From assembly GCA_003142095.1 (NCBI GenBank), contig PLON01000019.1, positions 1-33,174 on the forward strand: DNA of 33,174 nucleotides, given 5' to 3'. The notes beneath the pieces are model-generated. The model saw only the letters and a list, made by a program, of their open reading frames with translations, ran no database searches and was not told the DNA's origin. Numbering within the stretch: position 1 is the first letter of the stretch; every line of letters starts with the position of its first letter. The position numbers were made by a program, and so were the translations under genes. Positions 22,525 to 31,667 of this stretch are shown here, piece after piece. This DNA is from Acidimicrobiaceae bacterium (lineage in GTDB: Bacteria > Actinomycetota > Acidimicrobiia > Acidimicrobiales > RAAP-2).

Positions 22525-22956
22525 TTAGCCGTCGGCGAGGACGAAGAAAATCTCCGTCGCCGCGGCGAGCTCGCCACCGACGAGGGCACGGCCCGCACCT
22601 TTTCCGCCACGCGATGACAACTTGGTCATCTCGCACTCGACCGTCACCGTGTCTCCGGGGAGGACTTGGCGACGAAAGCGAGCGCGCTCGACTCCACCAA
22701 AAAGCGGCAGACGCCCGGTGTAGCGCTCGTCAGCGAGCACGACGACCGCGCCGCACTGCGCGATGGACTCGAGCAGCAAGACGCCCGGCGTCGTCGGACG
22801 ACCCGGAAAGTGCCCCGAGAAGAACCACTCATCACCACGCAACGTCCACTCGGCGCTCGCGCGCACGCCCGGCTCAAGTGTGACGAGCGTGTCGAGGAAC
22901 AAGAACGGTGCACGGTGCGGTAACCAGTCCATTGGATTCATTGAAAGGTCGCTCAT
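22525..22956 (-). CDS. fabZ: 3-hydroxyacyl-ACP dehydratase, FabZ-like
   Basis: 143 residues. The hot-dog fold dehydratase signature is complete: LPHRAPFLFLD (12-22), then GHFPGRPTTPGVLLLESIAQ (48-67) with catalytic His49 and Glu63. FabZ removes water from 3-hydroxyacyl-ACP during fatty-acid elongation. Other FabZ-like hydratases exist, so the substrate is not certain. The ATG overlaps the stop of the NYN-S1 gene (ATGA), which makes it the third gene of the kgd operon. Its stop converges on the TPP-enzyme gene. Confidence 0.88.
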   Translation of the reverse strand: MSDLSMNPMDWLPHRAPFLFLDTLVTLEPGVRASAEWTLRGDEWFFSGHFPGRPTTPGVLLLESIAQCGAVVVLADERYTGRLPLFGGVERARFRRQVLPGDTVTVECEMTKLSSRGGKGAGRALVGGELAAATEIFFVLADG

Positions 22957-23978
22957 GGCAACGCCAGCTCGGCGATTCGTCGTTCACTATCCACCGTCAC
23001 CAGTCGAAAGGTGCGCTGATCGCCGCGCTTCAAGACGTCTCTCGCTCGAGCAGGTGCGGGCGTGCCGAGCGAAGTGGTCGGGGCGTAGCACTCCACTTGC
23101 TTTCCGCCCTTCAACTCAACTTTGATGACGGCGCCGTGCGAGGTAAACGCCGTCACTTCACCCTGGACGCGCGACCCCACTCGATAGGTGTTCTTGAAGA
23201 GCGTGAAGTCGGCTTCGGGATTGACCGGCTGACGGCCGCGCTTGAGCGCCACCGCCGGCGCGGGAGCCGCCTCGTGCTTGGCGACTTTTTTGATCGATTT
23301 TGCCGGAGCCTTCGCGAGTTTCTTCGCGGGCTTCTTCGCGGGTTCCGCCGTCTTGAGAGCTTTCTTCGCAGCTTTGGCGGGCGCTTTCGCTATCTTCTCC
23401 GCGACCTTTTCGGGCTTGGCCGCCGCCTTCTTGACACTCGCCGCCTTCTTCGCCTTCACCGGCGTCAAGGTCGTGCCGATCGTAGGTTTGACACCACTCG
23501 GCAAGGTCACCGCCAACTTCTTCGCGCTCCGGGCGACCTTGGCGTTGCGCACGGGCACGCGCGGCGTAAAGACCCAACCAACTCCGCGCACGGGTTTGCC
23601 GCCGATTAATCGACCGACCTCAAAGAGCCACGGGTACTCGTCTTGAAACTCTTGAAACGAGTCGTTGCTCAAAACCACGCCGTCAATGCGGTCGGCGATC
23701 TTCAAGATGAACGCGTCACCGCGCCCCACGGCACCGGCGGGCGGTGTCACGATCTCTCCGGCGAGCGAGGCGTCGGTAAAGCGACTGCGCTCGCCCGTGG
23801 CGACACGGTGTTCAAAGGTGGCGTCGGCGACGACGATGATCTCCGCTGTCGGGTTCTCTTCGCTGAATGCGGTCACGGCTTCGTCGAGCTGGGTCAGACT
23901 CGGCAACACGCGACCCTCGGTCGCGAGGTTTGATCCGTCCACCACAACGCGGAGCCGTGGCCCTTTGGAGGGACTCAC
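22953..23978 (-). CDS. NYN-domain nuclease with Lys/Ala-rich linker and S1-like domain
   Basis: 341 residues from GTG 23978, overlapping the kgd stop as GTGA. Residues 8-140 are a PIN-like NYN (Zc3h12a/regnase-type) nuclease: VVVDGSNLA (D14), VVADATFEHR (D52), GRGDAFILKIAD (D88) and VLSNDSF (D106), four acidic residues fit for a metal site. Residues ~172-245 are a Lys/Ala/Pro-rich histone-H1-like stretch. Residues ~265-340 look like an S1/OB RNA-binding domain (RVGSRVQGEVTAFTSHGAVIKVEL). The architecture predicts an RNase with two nucleic-acid tethers. It is translationally coupled to kgd upstream and fabZ downstream, an unexpected pairing. The NYN call is strong; the S1 call is good. Confidence 0.87.
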   Translation of the reverse strand: MSPSKGPRLRVVVDGSNLATEGRVLPSLTQLDEAVTAFSEENPTAEIIVVADATFEHRVATGERSRFTDASLAGEIVTPPAGAVGRGDAFILKIADRIDGVVLSNDSFQEFQDEYPWLFEVGRLIGGKPVRGVGWVFTPRVPVRNAKVARSAKKLAVTLPSGVKPTIGTTLTPVKAKKAASVKKAAAKPEKVAEKIAKAPAKAAKKALKTAEPAKKPAKKLAKAPAKSIKKVAKHEAAPAPAVALKRGRQPVNPEADFTLFKNTYRVGSRVQGEVTAFTSHGAVIKVELKGGKQVECYAPTTSLGTPAPARARDVLKRGDQRTFRLVTVDSERRIAELALP

Positions 23979-26900
23979 CCGACCGTCCGCTCGAGAAGGT
24001 CCGCCTGCTCCGCCGCGTGCACGAGGCTGCTTCCGGTCGCCGGACTGGCCGACTCCGCGCGCGCCACGTGTGACACTTTCAGTCCGCGCAGTTGGTGATG
24101 CCTCTGCACGAAGGGCCACGCGCCCATATTCTCCGGCTCTTCTTGGAGCCAGACAACGTCAGAGACGTTTGGGTAGCTCTTGAGTACGCGATCAATTTCA
24201 ACAGCGGGCCACGGGTAGAGTTGTTCCACGCGAACAACCGCCACGCGTGACGCTGACGCCGCGTCACGCCGGGCCAGCGCCTCGTGGGCGACCTTGCCCG
24301 ATGCCAAAACCACTCGAGTAACAAGACTTGCGTCGCTCACGTGATCGTCGAGCACCGTCTGGAACGAGCCGTGTTCGAATTCGCTGAGTGGCGAACGAGT
24401 CTGCACCGCGCGCAGCATCGACTTGGGCGTGAAGACGATGAGCGGAACGGGATGTTCACGCAGCACCTGGCTACGTAGGAGGTGGAAGTACTGGGCGGAC
24501 GTAGTGGGCTGGGCCACACGAATGTTGTTTCGCGCACTCAGCGAAAGGTAGCGCTCAATACGTCCACTCGAGTGCTCGGGCCCTTGACCCTCGTAGCCGT
24601 GGGGCAAGAGCATGACGAGTGTGGCGAGTTGGCCCCATTTGTCTTCCGCGGCGACAAGGAAGTTGTCGACAATGATCTCGGCGCCGTTCGCGAAGTCACC
24701 GAACTGCGCTTCCCAAGCCACCAACGTGTTCCTCGCCTCAACCGAGTAGCCGTATTCGAATCCGAGGGCCGCGTACTCGCTCAAGAACGAGTCACGCACG
24801 GTGAAGAATCCCGGGGCACCCATGCTCGCGAGGGGAACGTACTGATTACCGTTCTCGTAGTCGATGAGAGCCGCGTGGCGGTGCGAGAACGTGCCTCGGC
24901 GGGTGTCTTGACCGGTGAGACGAACGTTCGAACCCGATTTCACGAGTGAACCCACGGCCAATGCCTCACCGAACGCCCAGTCCACTTCACCCGATTCGAG
25001 CAACGCCATGCGCTGGGCGAACTGTCGCTCGAGCTTCGGGTGGATAGTGAAGCCCTCGGGTGCAGTGATGGTCGCTCTCGCGATGTCGAGCAACGTAGCG
25101 CGATCGACGCCCGTCTCGGGCGCGGGTAGATCAACCGGCGTCTCGGCCGCGTGCACGCGATCTAATTTCGGCACGGGTACAGTTCGAACTTCGTCGAGCA
25201 CGCTCTGCAGGCGAGTATTGAATTCATTCAGCGCCGCTTCGGCTTCGTCGATGGAGATATCGCCGCGACGAACGAGAGTCTCGGTGTAGATCTTGCGCAC
25301 CGAGCGCAGTTGATCGATGATCTTGTACATCTGAGGTTGGGTGTAGCTCGGGTCGTCGCCCTCGTTGTGGCCGTAGCGGCGATAGCAGACGATGTCGAGG
25401 ACGACGTCGCGCTGGAAGGCTTCACGATATTCGAAGGCCAGTCGCGCCGCGCGCGCGCACGCCTCGGGGTCGTCGCCGTTCACGTGAAAGATTGGCACCT
25501 GGATCATCTTGGCCACGTCGGTCGGGTAGAAACTCGAGCGAGCCGACTCCGGCGCCGTCGTAAATCCCACCTGATTGTTGACGACGATGTGTATCGCTCC
25601 GCCAATGCGGTAACCCGACAGCTGCGAGAGATTCAACGTCTCGCCCACCACGCCCTGGCCGGAGAAGGCCGCGTCACCGTGGATTAACACCGCGAGGTAC
25701 GGGCGTTCGACGAAAGGGAGATCCTGATCGGTGCCGTCGCTCGGGCGAATTACGAGGTCCTGCTTCGCGCGAACGATGCCTTCCACCACGGGTGAAACCG
25801 CTTCTAGGTGCGAGGGGTTCGAGGCCATCGACACGTCAATGGTGACTCCGCTCGCGCTCTTGAAGACGCCGCTCGCACCTTTGTGGTACTTCACGTCGCC
25901 ACTGCCCTGAACGCTGTCGGGATCGAGGTTGCCTTCGAACTCCGAAAAGATGTCGCTGTAGGACTTACCCACGATGTTCGCGAGTACGTTCAGTCGTCCA
26001 CGGTGCGCCATGCCAATAACGGCCTCTTTCACTCCGTGATCGGCCGCCTCGTCGAGTACCGTCTGCAACGCAACGATGGTCGATTCGGCGCCCTCGAGAC
26101 CAAAGCGCTTTTGGCCCACGTAGCGCGTGTGCAAAAACTTCTCGAAGACTTCGGCTTCGCTGAGTGCGTTCAGAATTCGACGCTGTTCTTCTGTGCTGAC
26201 CGAGACGTTCACGCCTTCCACGCGCTCTTGGATCCAACGCTTTTGCACTGGGTCCATGATGTGGCCGTACTCGATGCCGATCGTGCGGCAGTACGCGTCG
26301 CGCAAGATCACCAAAATCTTTTCGAGTGTCGCCTCGTATAGTCCCGCGAGTCCGTCTACCACGAACGAGCGCTGCAGGTCCCAGATCGTCAGCCCGTAAG
26401 AGGCGAGGTCCAGCTCCGCGTGCAGCGGCGGCGGCTCGCTGCTCAAGGGATCGAGGTGCGCGTTCAGGTGACCACGAACCCGATACATGTTTATGAGGGC
26501 CTGAACGCGAATCTGCTTCAAGATCCGTTCGGCCTCCCCCTCGGTCGCCGAGGGGTTCGAGTCCTTCGCCCAGCGCGCCGGCTCATACGGCACACCGAGT
26601 GAGGCAAACACGTCGTCGTAGAAGTCGTGACTACCAGTGAGACATTCGGCCACGTACTTCAAGAAGAGCCCGGACTCCGCACCTTGGATGATGCGGTGGT
26701 CGTAGGTCGACGTCAACGTCATGACTTTGCCGACGCCCAGTTCCGCCAGCGCACGCGGGTCCGCCGCTTCGAAACCCGCGGGCCACGTAAGAGCGCCCAC
26801 ACCAAATATCGCTCCTTGACCCGACATCAAGCGCGGTACCGACTGCACTGTTCCCAGGGTTCCGGGATTGGTGATGGAGACCGTGGCTCCGGCAAGGTCG

Positions 26901-27580
26901 TCAGCACCGTAAGCGCCACCGTGCACCTTGCGCACGAGGTCCTCGTAGGCGAGAAGGAACGATCGAAAATCCATGGCGTCGGCGTTTTGAATCACGGGGA
27001 CGAGCAAGTTGCGTGTCCCATCCTTCTTCTGCACGTCCACGGCGAGACCGAGTCCCACGTGATCGTGGTGGCGTACGCCGGGTGTTCCCTTGGCGTCGAC
27101 GGCGTCGACGAACGTTGAGTTCATCGCGGGAATCTCGCGCAGTCCTCTAACGATGGCGAACGCGATGAGGTGAGTGAATGAGACTTTGGCCCCACTCGAG
27201 CGCGCGAGCGACTCGTTGAGTGCGGCCCGGTTGATTTCGAGAAGTCGGGCGGCGACCGTGCGAACGCTCGTCGCGGTCGGCACGGCCAGACTGGCGATCA
27301 TATTGGTCACGATGCGCGCGGCCGCACCGCGCAGCGGCGTGGCTTCGGCATCAATGGCGACGGGCTTTGCGGAGGGGACCGGCGCCGCGAGCGCACTCGT
27401 TGTCGTCGCCACGGTCGGCAGCGTCGAGCGTTGGTAGTCGGCGAAGAATTCGCGCCAACTTTCCGCGACGGACGCCGGGTCGGCGAGGAAACGGTCGTAC
27501 ATGTCGTCGACGAGCCAGGCGTTGGGCCCAAACGAGCCCTGCGCCGGGCGAGCAGACGATGATTCGGGGGGGGTAGTCAC
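23975..27580 (-). CDS. kgd: multifunctional 2-oxoglutarate metabolism enzyme (Kgd, SucA/SucB-like)
   Basis: 1201 residues from GTG 27578-27580. The N-terminal ~45 residues (FGPNAWLVDDMYDRFLAD..SWREFF) are the E1o signature. Residues ~75-340 are an E2-like acyltransferase core without a lipoyl domain (VSFTHLIAFAIVRGLREIPAMN, TSTYDHRIIQGAESGLF). The rest is the ThDP-dependent E1 part (EYGHIMDPVQKRWIQER, GMAHRGRLNVLANIVGK, GDVKYHKGASG, NNQVGFTT). This single-chain layout is typical of actinobacterial Kgd, which decarboxylates 2-oxoglutarate in the TCA cycle and works with separate E2 and E3 or makes succinate semialdehyde. It heads the operon with the NYN-S1 and fabZ genes. A weak ribosome-binding site precedes the GTG. 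Confidence 0.96.
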   Translation of the reverse strand: MTTPPESSSARPAQGSFGPNAWLVDDMYDRFLADPASVAESWREFFADYQRSTLPTVATTTSALAAPVPSAKPVAIDAEATPLRGAAARIVTNMIASLAVPTATSVRTVAARLLEINRAALNESLARSSGAKVSFTHLIAFAIVRGLREIPAMNSTFVDAVDAKGTPGVRHHDHVGLGLAVDVQKKDGTRNLLVPVIQNADAMDFRSFLLAYEDLVRKVHGGAYGADDLAGATVSITNPGTLGTVQSVPRLMSGQGAIFGVGALTWPAGFEAADPRALAELGVGKVMTLTSTYDHRIIQGAESGLFLKYVAECLTGSHDFYDDVFASLGVPYEPARWAKDSNPSATEGEAERILKQIRVQALINMYRVRGHLNAHLDPLSSEPPPLHAELDLASYGLTIWDLQRSFVVDGLAGLYEATLEKILVILRDAYCRTIGIEYGHIMDPVQKRWIQERVEGVNVSVSTEEQRRILNALSEAEVFEKFLHTRYVGQKRFGLEGAESTIVALQTVLDEAADHGVKEAVIGMAHRGRLNVLANIVGKSYSDIFSEFEGNLDPDSVQGSGDVKYHKGASGVFKSASGVTIDVSMASNPSHLEAVSPVVEGIVRAKQDLVIRPSDGTDQDLPFVERPYLAVLIHGDAAFSGQGVVGETLNLSQLSGYRIGGAIHIVVNNQVGFTTAPESARSSFYPTDVAKMIQVPIFHVNGDDPEACARAARLAFEYREAFQRDVVLDIVCYRRYGHNEGDDPSYTQPQMYKIIDQLRSVRKIYTETLVRRGDISIDEAEAALNEFNTRLQSVLDEVRTVPVPKLDRVHAAETPVDLPAPETGVDRATLLDIARATITAPEGFTIHPKLERQFAQRMALLESGEVDWAFGEALAVGSLVKSGSNVRLTGQDTRRGTFSHRHAALIDYENGNQYVPLASMGAPGFFTVRDSFLSEYAALGFEYGYSVEARNTLVAWEAQFGDFANGAEIIVDNFLVAAEDKWGQLATLVMLLPHGYEGQGPEHSSGRIERYLSLSARNNIRVAQPTTSAQYFHLLRSQVLREHPVPLIVFTPKSMLRAVQTRSPLSEFEHGSFQTVLDDHVSDASLVTRVVLASGKVAHEALARRDAASASRVAVVRVEQLYPWPAVEIDRVLKSYPNVSDVVWLQEEPENMGAWPFVQRHHQLRGLKVSHVARAESASPATGSSLVHAAEQADLLERTVG

Positions 27581-27650
27581 CCAACCAGCCTAGGGCCCAC
27601 AAAGCGCTATTTGATGGGTGGTGAGCCACGTTCGCCGGTAGGTTTTCAAC

Positions 27651-28457
27651 GTGCCAACTCCAACGAGCGCGTCGCGTCAGTTGCATTTCATCGCGGACTC
27701 ACCAGTGCCGGGACTTGCCGTGGCCGAGCACCGCGTGGCGAACCCCGAGGCGGCCCTGATCTGCGTGCACGGCGCTCTTGATCGAGCCGGCTCCTTTGCC
27801 CGGCTGTCGCGGCGCATCACACGCTTTGACGTCATCGCTTACGACCGTCGGGGTTACCAGGGGTCACGAGACCTGGGTCCGGTCGATTTGGCCCACCACG
27901 TGTCGGATCTTCGCACCCTCGTCGAACGCGAGGCGAATCACCAGCCGGTCATCCTCTTCGGGCACAGTTTCGGCGGAGTCGTCACGTTCGCGACGGCTAT
28001 CGAGATTCCCGAGTTGGTGCGACTGGTCGTGAACTACGAGTCGCCTTTACCGTGGGTTCTATGCCGCTCGAACGTCCACGCAATTCTGAGTACCGACCCC
28101 GCGGATGAGGCGGAGCGCTTTTTTCGACGGATCGTGTCCGACAGAGCGTGGCAGCGACTCGGCGAAGCCCAACGCGAGTCACGGCGACTCGATGGTGGGA
28201 CGTTGTTGACGGATCTAGCGACCGTGCGTAACGAGACCGCGCCGTTCGACCTCGCGGCTCTGAAGGTGCCGGCGACGTACGTCCACGGGGATGGACTCGG
28301 CGAGGACTACTTCCGCGCGCTAAGCGTAATTCTCGAAGAACTCAATCCGCTCATCACAACCGTCGAAATTGAACATGCCTCACACGCGGCGCATCTACAA
28401 AGTTCCGCACAGTTGGCGACACTGATTCACCAGCGCTGGGACGAGACGTGCGCGTAG
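27651..28457 (+). CDS. alpha/beta hydrolase
   Basis: 268 residues from GTG 27651. It has the motifs ICVHGALDRAGSF (37-49), YDRRGYQGSRD (64-74), nucleophile elbow FGHSFGG (103-109, Ser106), an acid near D214 in HGDGLGED, and a His in EHASHAAHL (H245 or H248). It is a serine hydrolase of the fold without a signal peptide; substrate unknown. It is divergent from kgd across 70 bp and overlaps the TIGR01777 epimerase gene by 10 nt, so the two are co-transcribed. Confidence 0.88.
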   Translation: MPTPTSASRQLHFIADSPVPGLAVAEHRVANPEAALICVHGALDRAGSFARLSRRITRFDVIAYDRRGYQGSRDLGPVDLAHHVSDLRTLVEREANHQPVILFGHSFGGVVTFATAIEIPELVRLVVNYESPLPWVLCRSNVHAILSTDPADEAERFFRRIVSDRAWQRLGEAQRESRRLDGGTLLTDLATVRNETAPFDLAALKVPATYVHGDGLGEDYFRALSVILEELNPLITTVEIEHASHAAHLQSSAQLATLIHQRWDETCA

Positions 28458-29365
28458 GCATCACGGGCTCGTCGGGACTCATCGGACGAGCGCTTAGCGC
28501 ATCGTTGCTCAAACGCGGCGACACGGTGGTCGTATTCGTGCGCCCGACGACAGCGCAACGTTCGGACCCGTGCGTGCGTTGGGACCCGTCGAGCGCGTAC
28601 GTCGACGAGACGGACCTGCGTGCCGTGGGCCGACTCGACGCCATCGTGCATCTGGCGGGAGCGGGAATCGGTGACCGACGGTGGTCATCGAATCGCAAGT
28701 CACTCATCGTTGCGTCGCGCGTCGAGTCGACGTCACTGCTCGAGCACGTCGAACGTTCGTTGCCCGACGGTGTTGGGTTCGTGGCGAGCGCCTCGGCGGT
28801 CGGTTGGTACGGGGACCGTAGAGACGAACAACTCGACGAAACATCCGCGCGTGGTGATGGATTCCTCGCCGACGTCTGCCATGAGTGGGAGGGTGCGACC
28901 GGGCCACTCGAGTCGCGCGGTGTGCCCGTGGCGCACTTTCGAAGTGGGATCGTTCTGTCGACTTACGGCGGCGCCTTGAAGAAGCAGCTGCCGCTCTTTC
29001 GATTCGGACTCGGCGGAACGTTTGGATCGGGTCACCAATGGATGAGTCCCATCTCACTCGTCGACGAGGTTCGCGCCATTCTCTGGATAATTGACCACCA
29101 GTTGACGGGACCGATCAATCTGGTCGCACCCACGCCCATCACGAATCGCGACTTCACGCACTCATTGGCGTCAGCCCTCTCTCGTCGCGCGTTTCTCGCC
29201 ATACCCACGTTCGCCTTGCGTGCGGTACTCGGACGAGAGATGGCCAATGAACTTCTTCTCGCGAGTCAACGAGTCACGCCACAACAACTTCTATCGTCGG
29301 GTTTTGTCTTCGAGCATCTCGATGCACAGAGCGCGCTACGCGCAATGCTCTCGTCTCGCGACTGA
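28448..29365 (+). CDS. TIGR01777-family NAD(P)-binding epimerase-like protein
   Basis: 305 residues from GTG 28448. It has the extended-SDR Rossmann motif GITGSSGLIGRAL (4-16) and then HLAGAGIGDRRW, the mark of the SDR39U1/TIGR01777 family, followed by SASAVGWYGDR, where Tyr is the likely catalytic residue. The family is conserved from bacteria to humans but its substrate is not settled. The length is typical (~300). It overlaps the alpha/beta hydrolase gene. A 137-bp gap with a CTTGAG/CTCAAG inverted repeat (29408-29423) separates it from the transporter protein. Confidence 0.92.
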   Translation: MRVGITGSSGLIGRALSASLLKRGDTVVVFVRPTTAQRSDPCVRWDPSSAYVDETDLRAVGRLDAIVHLAGAGIGDRRWSSNRKSLIVASRVESTSLLEHVERSLPDGVGFVASASAVGWYGDRRDEQLDETSARGDGFLADVCHEWEGATGPLESRGVPVAHFRSGIVLSTYGGALKKQLPLFRFGLGGTFGSGHQWMSPISLVDEVRAILWIIDHQLTGPINLVAPTPITNRDFTHSLASALSRRAFLAIPTFALRAVLGREMANELLLASQRVTPQQLLSSGFVFEHLDAQSALRAMLSSRD

Positions 29366-29407
29366 TGCGAACGCAATGCGCCTAGCAATGGAGGCGTGAC
29401 GGGTCTC

Positions 29408-29423
29408 CTTGAGTGGGCTCAAG
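29408..29423. repeat. short inverted repeat between epimerase and SBP genes
   Basis: CTTGAG, 4-bp loop TGGG, CTCAAG. No T-run follows, so it is a weak terminator candidate or a regulator site for the gene at 29503. Confidence 0.4.
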
Positions 29424-29502
29424 TACAGTAGCCATGACACTTTGATGTGGCTCAGCGCATCCCTCTCTATCCATTCTGGTAGTCACTGGCAGGCAATTAA
29501 GT

Positions 29503-31335
29503 ATGAAGTTTCACCTTAAATTGAGATTTGCCGTAGCCGTCGTCGCTGCCATGGGAGCCCTCGGACTCGGACTGCTCGCGGCGCCTGGAGGCGGCGCGAC
29601 AACGGGCGGCGGTCCGGCGAGCGGCACCGTCACGTACGGCGAAGCGCCCGGCGCGGCGCCGAACTGGATCTTCCCCTACACCGGCTACCTCAATTTTTCG
29701 GCGTCGAACATCAATCAGTTTCAACAACTCATGTTCCGCCCCCTCTACTTCTTTGGTAAAGGTTCCACGGCCGCCTTCGACCCCTCGCTTTCACTGGCGA
29801 GCGCGCCGGTCCTCAGTAACGCTGATCGCACGATCACGATCAAACTCAAAGGTTGGCGCTTCGCCGACGGCCAGATCGTTGACGCGTCCTCGGTGATGTT
29901 CTTTTTAAACCTCTATCACGCAGACCCCACGGGATACGGCGACTACACCCCCGGTAAGGGCATCCCCGACGACCTCGCTAGCGCCAGTGGTTCGGGGCTC
30001 ACGGTCGTTCTTCACATGAAGACTGCGGTCAATCCGAACTGGATTCTCTACAACTACTTGTCGGAGATCACGCCGATGCCCAACCGATGGGACATGGTCT
30101 CAGCCCACGTGGCCGGTCGATGTGCACTTGGAACCTACGGTGCCGCTTCAACGGACGCGTCATGTAAATCCGTCGAGGCGTATCTCGACAAACTCTCGGC
30201 GTCGACCGCAACCTTTGCGTCGGCCTTTTGGCAGGGTGGTGACGACGGTCCCTGGAAACTCACCAGTTTCGACAGTTCGGGCAACGCTACGTTCCAGGCG
30301 AACGCCTCCTACTCGGGACCCCAAAAAGCGCAGGTTCGTTACGTCAAAGAGATCGCGTACACCTCGGAGTCGACGGAAGTGAACGATTTGCAATCAGGCA
30401 AACTCGACCTCGGCTACGTGGAGCCGACTGATCTCACCAGTCCCGCTCCGAAGTCCGGAGAGCCCGGAGCAAATCTCGCGGCGCTCAGTGCGAAGTATCG
30501 AATGTCGGTCACCATTCCCTACGCCTTCAACTACGCCGCGATGAACTACTCCTCGTCGAATCCTCTCCAGGCCGAGTTTGAACAGCTATATATACGTCAA
30601 GCGCTCCAAGAGTCCATTGACGAACCGGGAATCGTCCACGACGTGGACTCTTACTACGCGGTGGCCAACTACAGTCCCCTGCCGCCCACTGCGGCACCGG
30701 CCTTCAGCAAGACCCCGACGAGCCCGTATACCTATAACCCAGCGGCGGCGAAGACGCTCCTCACCAGTCACGGCTGGACCTTGGTCGGAACGATCATGAC
30801 CTGTATGGATCCCGGTACGACCGCGGGCCACTGTGGCGCGAACATCGCCCAAGGTGCGCAACTCAGTTTTTCCTTGATGTACGTGACGGGCAACCCGATC
30901 GTCGATGCGACCGTCACGACAATGGTCTCTGATTGGCAAAGCATCGGCGTATTGGTGACGGCCACCGCCAACACGTTCAATCTCCTCGCCGCCGCGTGCA
31001 CGGTAGGGAGCGGCACTCAATGGTCCATGTGTTGGTCGGGAGAGAGTTGGACCTACGAGCCGAACTTTTATCCCTCAGGAGACCAGACCTTCCTCTCCGG
31101 GGCCGATTCCAACCTGGGCGGGTACGACGACGCAGAGATGAACGCCCTCATTACTGCGGACACAACCGGTAAGGCGACGCTCAGTTCCTACGAGCAGTAC
31201 GCCGCCGACCAACTCCCGGTGCTCTATCTGCCGACCGAAGAGACCATCGGCGAAACGGCGAGGACCCTCAAGAGTTCGATCGGCTGGGTACCCAATGCCT
31301 TGTCGAATTTCCTCCCCGAATACCTGCACTATTAA
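29503..31335 (+). CDS. ABC transporter family-5 substrate-binding protein, paralog 1
   Basis: 610 residues. It has a Sec signal peptide (basic start MKFHLKLR, hydrophobic core AVAVVAAMGALGLGLLAA) but no cysteine after it, so no lipobox. The body follows the family-5 (peptide/nickel/oligosaccharide) fold: FRPLYFF, LKGWRFADGQIVDASSVMFFLN, DGPWKLTSFDSSGNATFQANASYSG, YIRQALQESIDEPGIVHDVDSYY. Two Cys in GRCALGTYGAASTDASCKS, and another pair in MTCMDPGTTAGHCG, are kept in the paralog and are likely disulfides. It would deliver peptides or similar solutes to an oligopeptide ABC permease, whose genes are not in the window. The paralog follows after 332 bp. Confidence 0.9.
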   Translation: MKFHLKLRFAVAVVAAMGALGLGLLAAPGGGATTGGGPASGTVTYGEAPGAAPNWIFPYTGYLNFSASNINQFQQLMFRPLYFFGKGSTAAFDPSLSLASAPVLSNADRTITIKLKGWRFADGQIVDASSVMFFLNLYHADPTGYGDYTPGKGIPDDLASASGSGLTVVLHMKTAVNPNWILYNYLSEITPMPNRWDMVSAHVAGRCALGTYGAASTDASCKSVEAYLDKLSASTATFASAFWQGGDDGPWKLTSFDSSGNATFQANASYSGPQKAQVRYVKEIAYTSESTEVNDLQSGKLDLGYVEPTDLTSPAPKSGEPGANLAALSAKYRMSVTIPYAFNYAAMNYSSSNPLQAEFEQLYIRQALQESIDEPGIVHDVDSYYAVANYSPLPPTAAPAFSKTPTSPYTYNPAAAKTLLTSHGWTLVGTIMTCMDPGTTAGHCGANIAQGAQLSFSLMYVTGNPIVDATVTTMVSDWQSIGVLVTATANTFNLLAAACTVGSGTQWSMCWSGESWTYEPNFYPSGDQTFLSGADSNLGGYDDAEMNALITADTTGKATLSSYEQYAADQLPVLYLPTEETIGETARTLKSSIGWVPNALSNFLPEYLHY

Positions 31336-31667
31336 CTCGCACAATTAACTTGTGGGGTCGTCGCGTCAACACGATCGGCCGTAAATTAACGCTCTAGAAA
31401 TCGTGAGGAGATACCGGACCAATTGGTCCTAAATGCTAATCGTGAGCGATCACGCAGTAATCCCCGGCCTCGAAGTCCAGTAAAGCGCCACGAATTCGCG
31501 ATAGACGCTCGAGTTCTCGACGACAACAACGAGGGCGATTAGTCCGATATTGTGCGCTTTGGCTAACTTGTATCCTCCCCAACCCCCCGATACAGTTACC
31601 TAGTCATCGTTGACGAAAGTGAAAACTGGACGTGACCACTTCGGTGGTACGGGGAGGCAACAACAAC
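31336..31667. other. intergenic region with palindromes upstream of paralog 2
   Basis: No gene seen. A perfect 14-bp palindrome, GGACCAATTGGTCC, lies at 31416-31429, and CGTGA/TCACG arms at 31441-31454 flank a 4-bp centre. The stretch before 31668 has a strong GGGGAGG ribosome-binding site. No T-rich terminator hairpin was found after the first paralog. Confidence 0.55.
31416..31429. promoter_or_regulatory. 14-bp perfect palindrome, possible operator
   Basis: GGACCAATTGGTCC is perfectly symmetric and lies in the gene-free stretch about 240 bp before the second substrate-binding protein. A regulator site is possible; no binding protein can be named. Confidence 0.35.

Noticed and set aside
23280-23470. 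Repetitive DNA resembling a repeat array
   Set aside because: It is the coding sequence of the Lys/Ala-rich linker, not a CRISPR array or tandem repeat; no CRISPR was found in the window.
23979-24119. Longer N-terminus for the NYN-S1 protein
   Set aside because: It overlaps the kgd coding end and is low-complexity; the GTGA overlap start is preferred.
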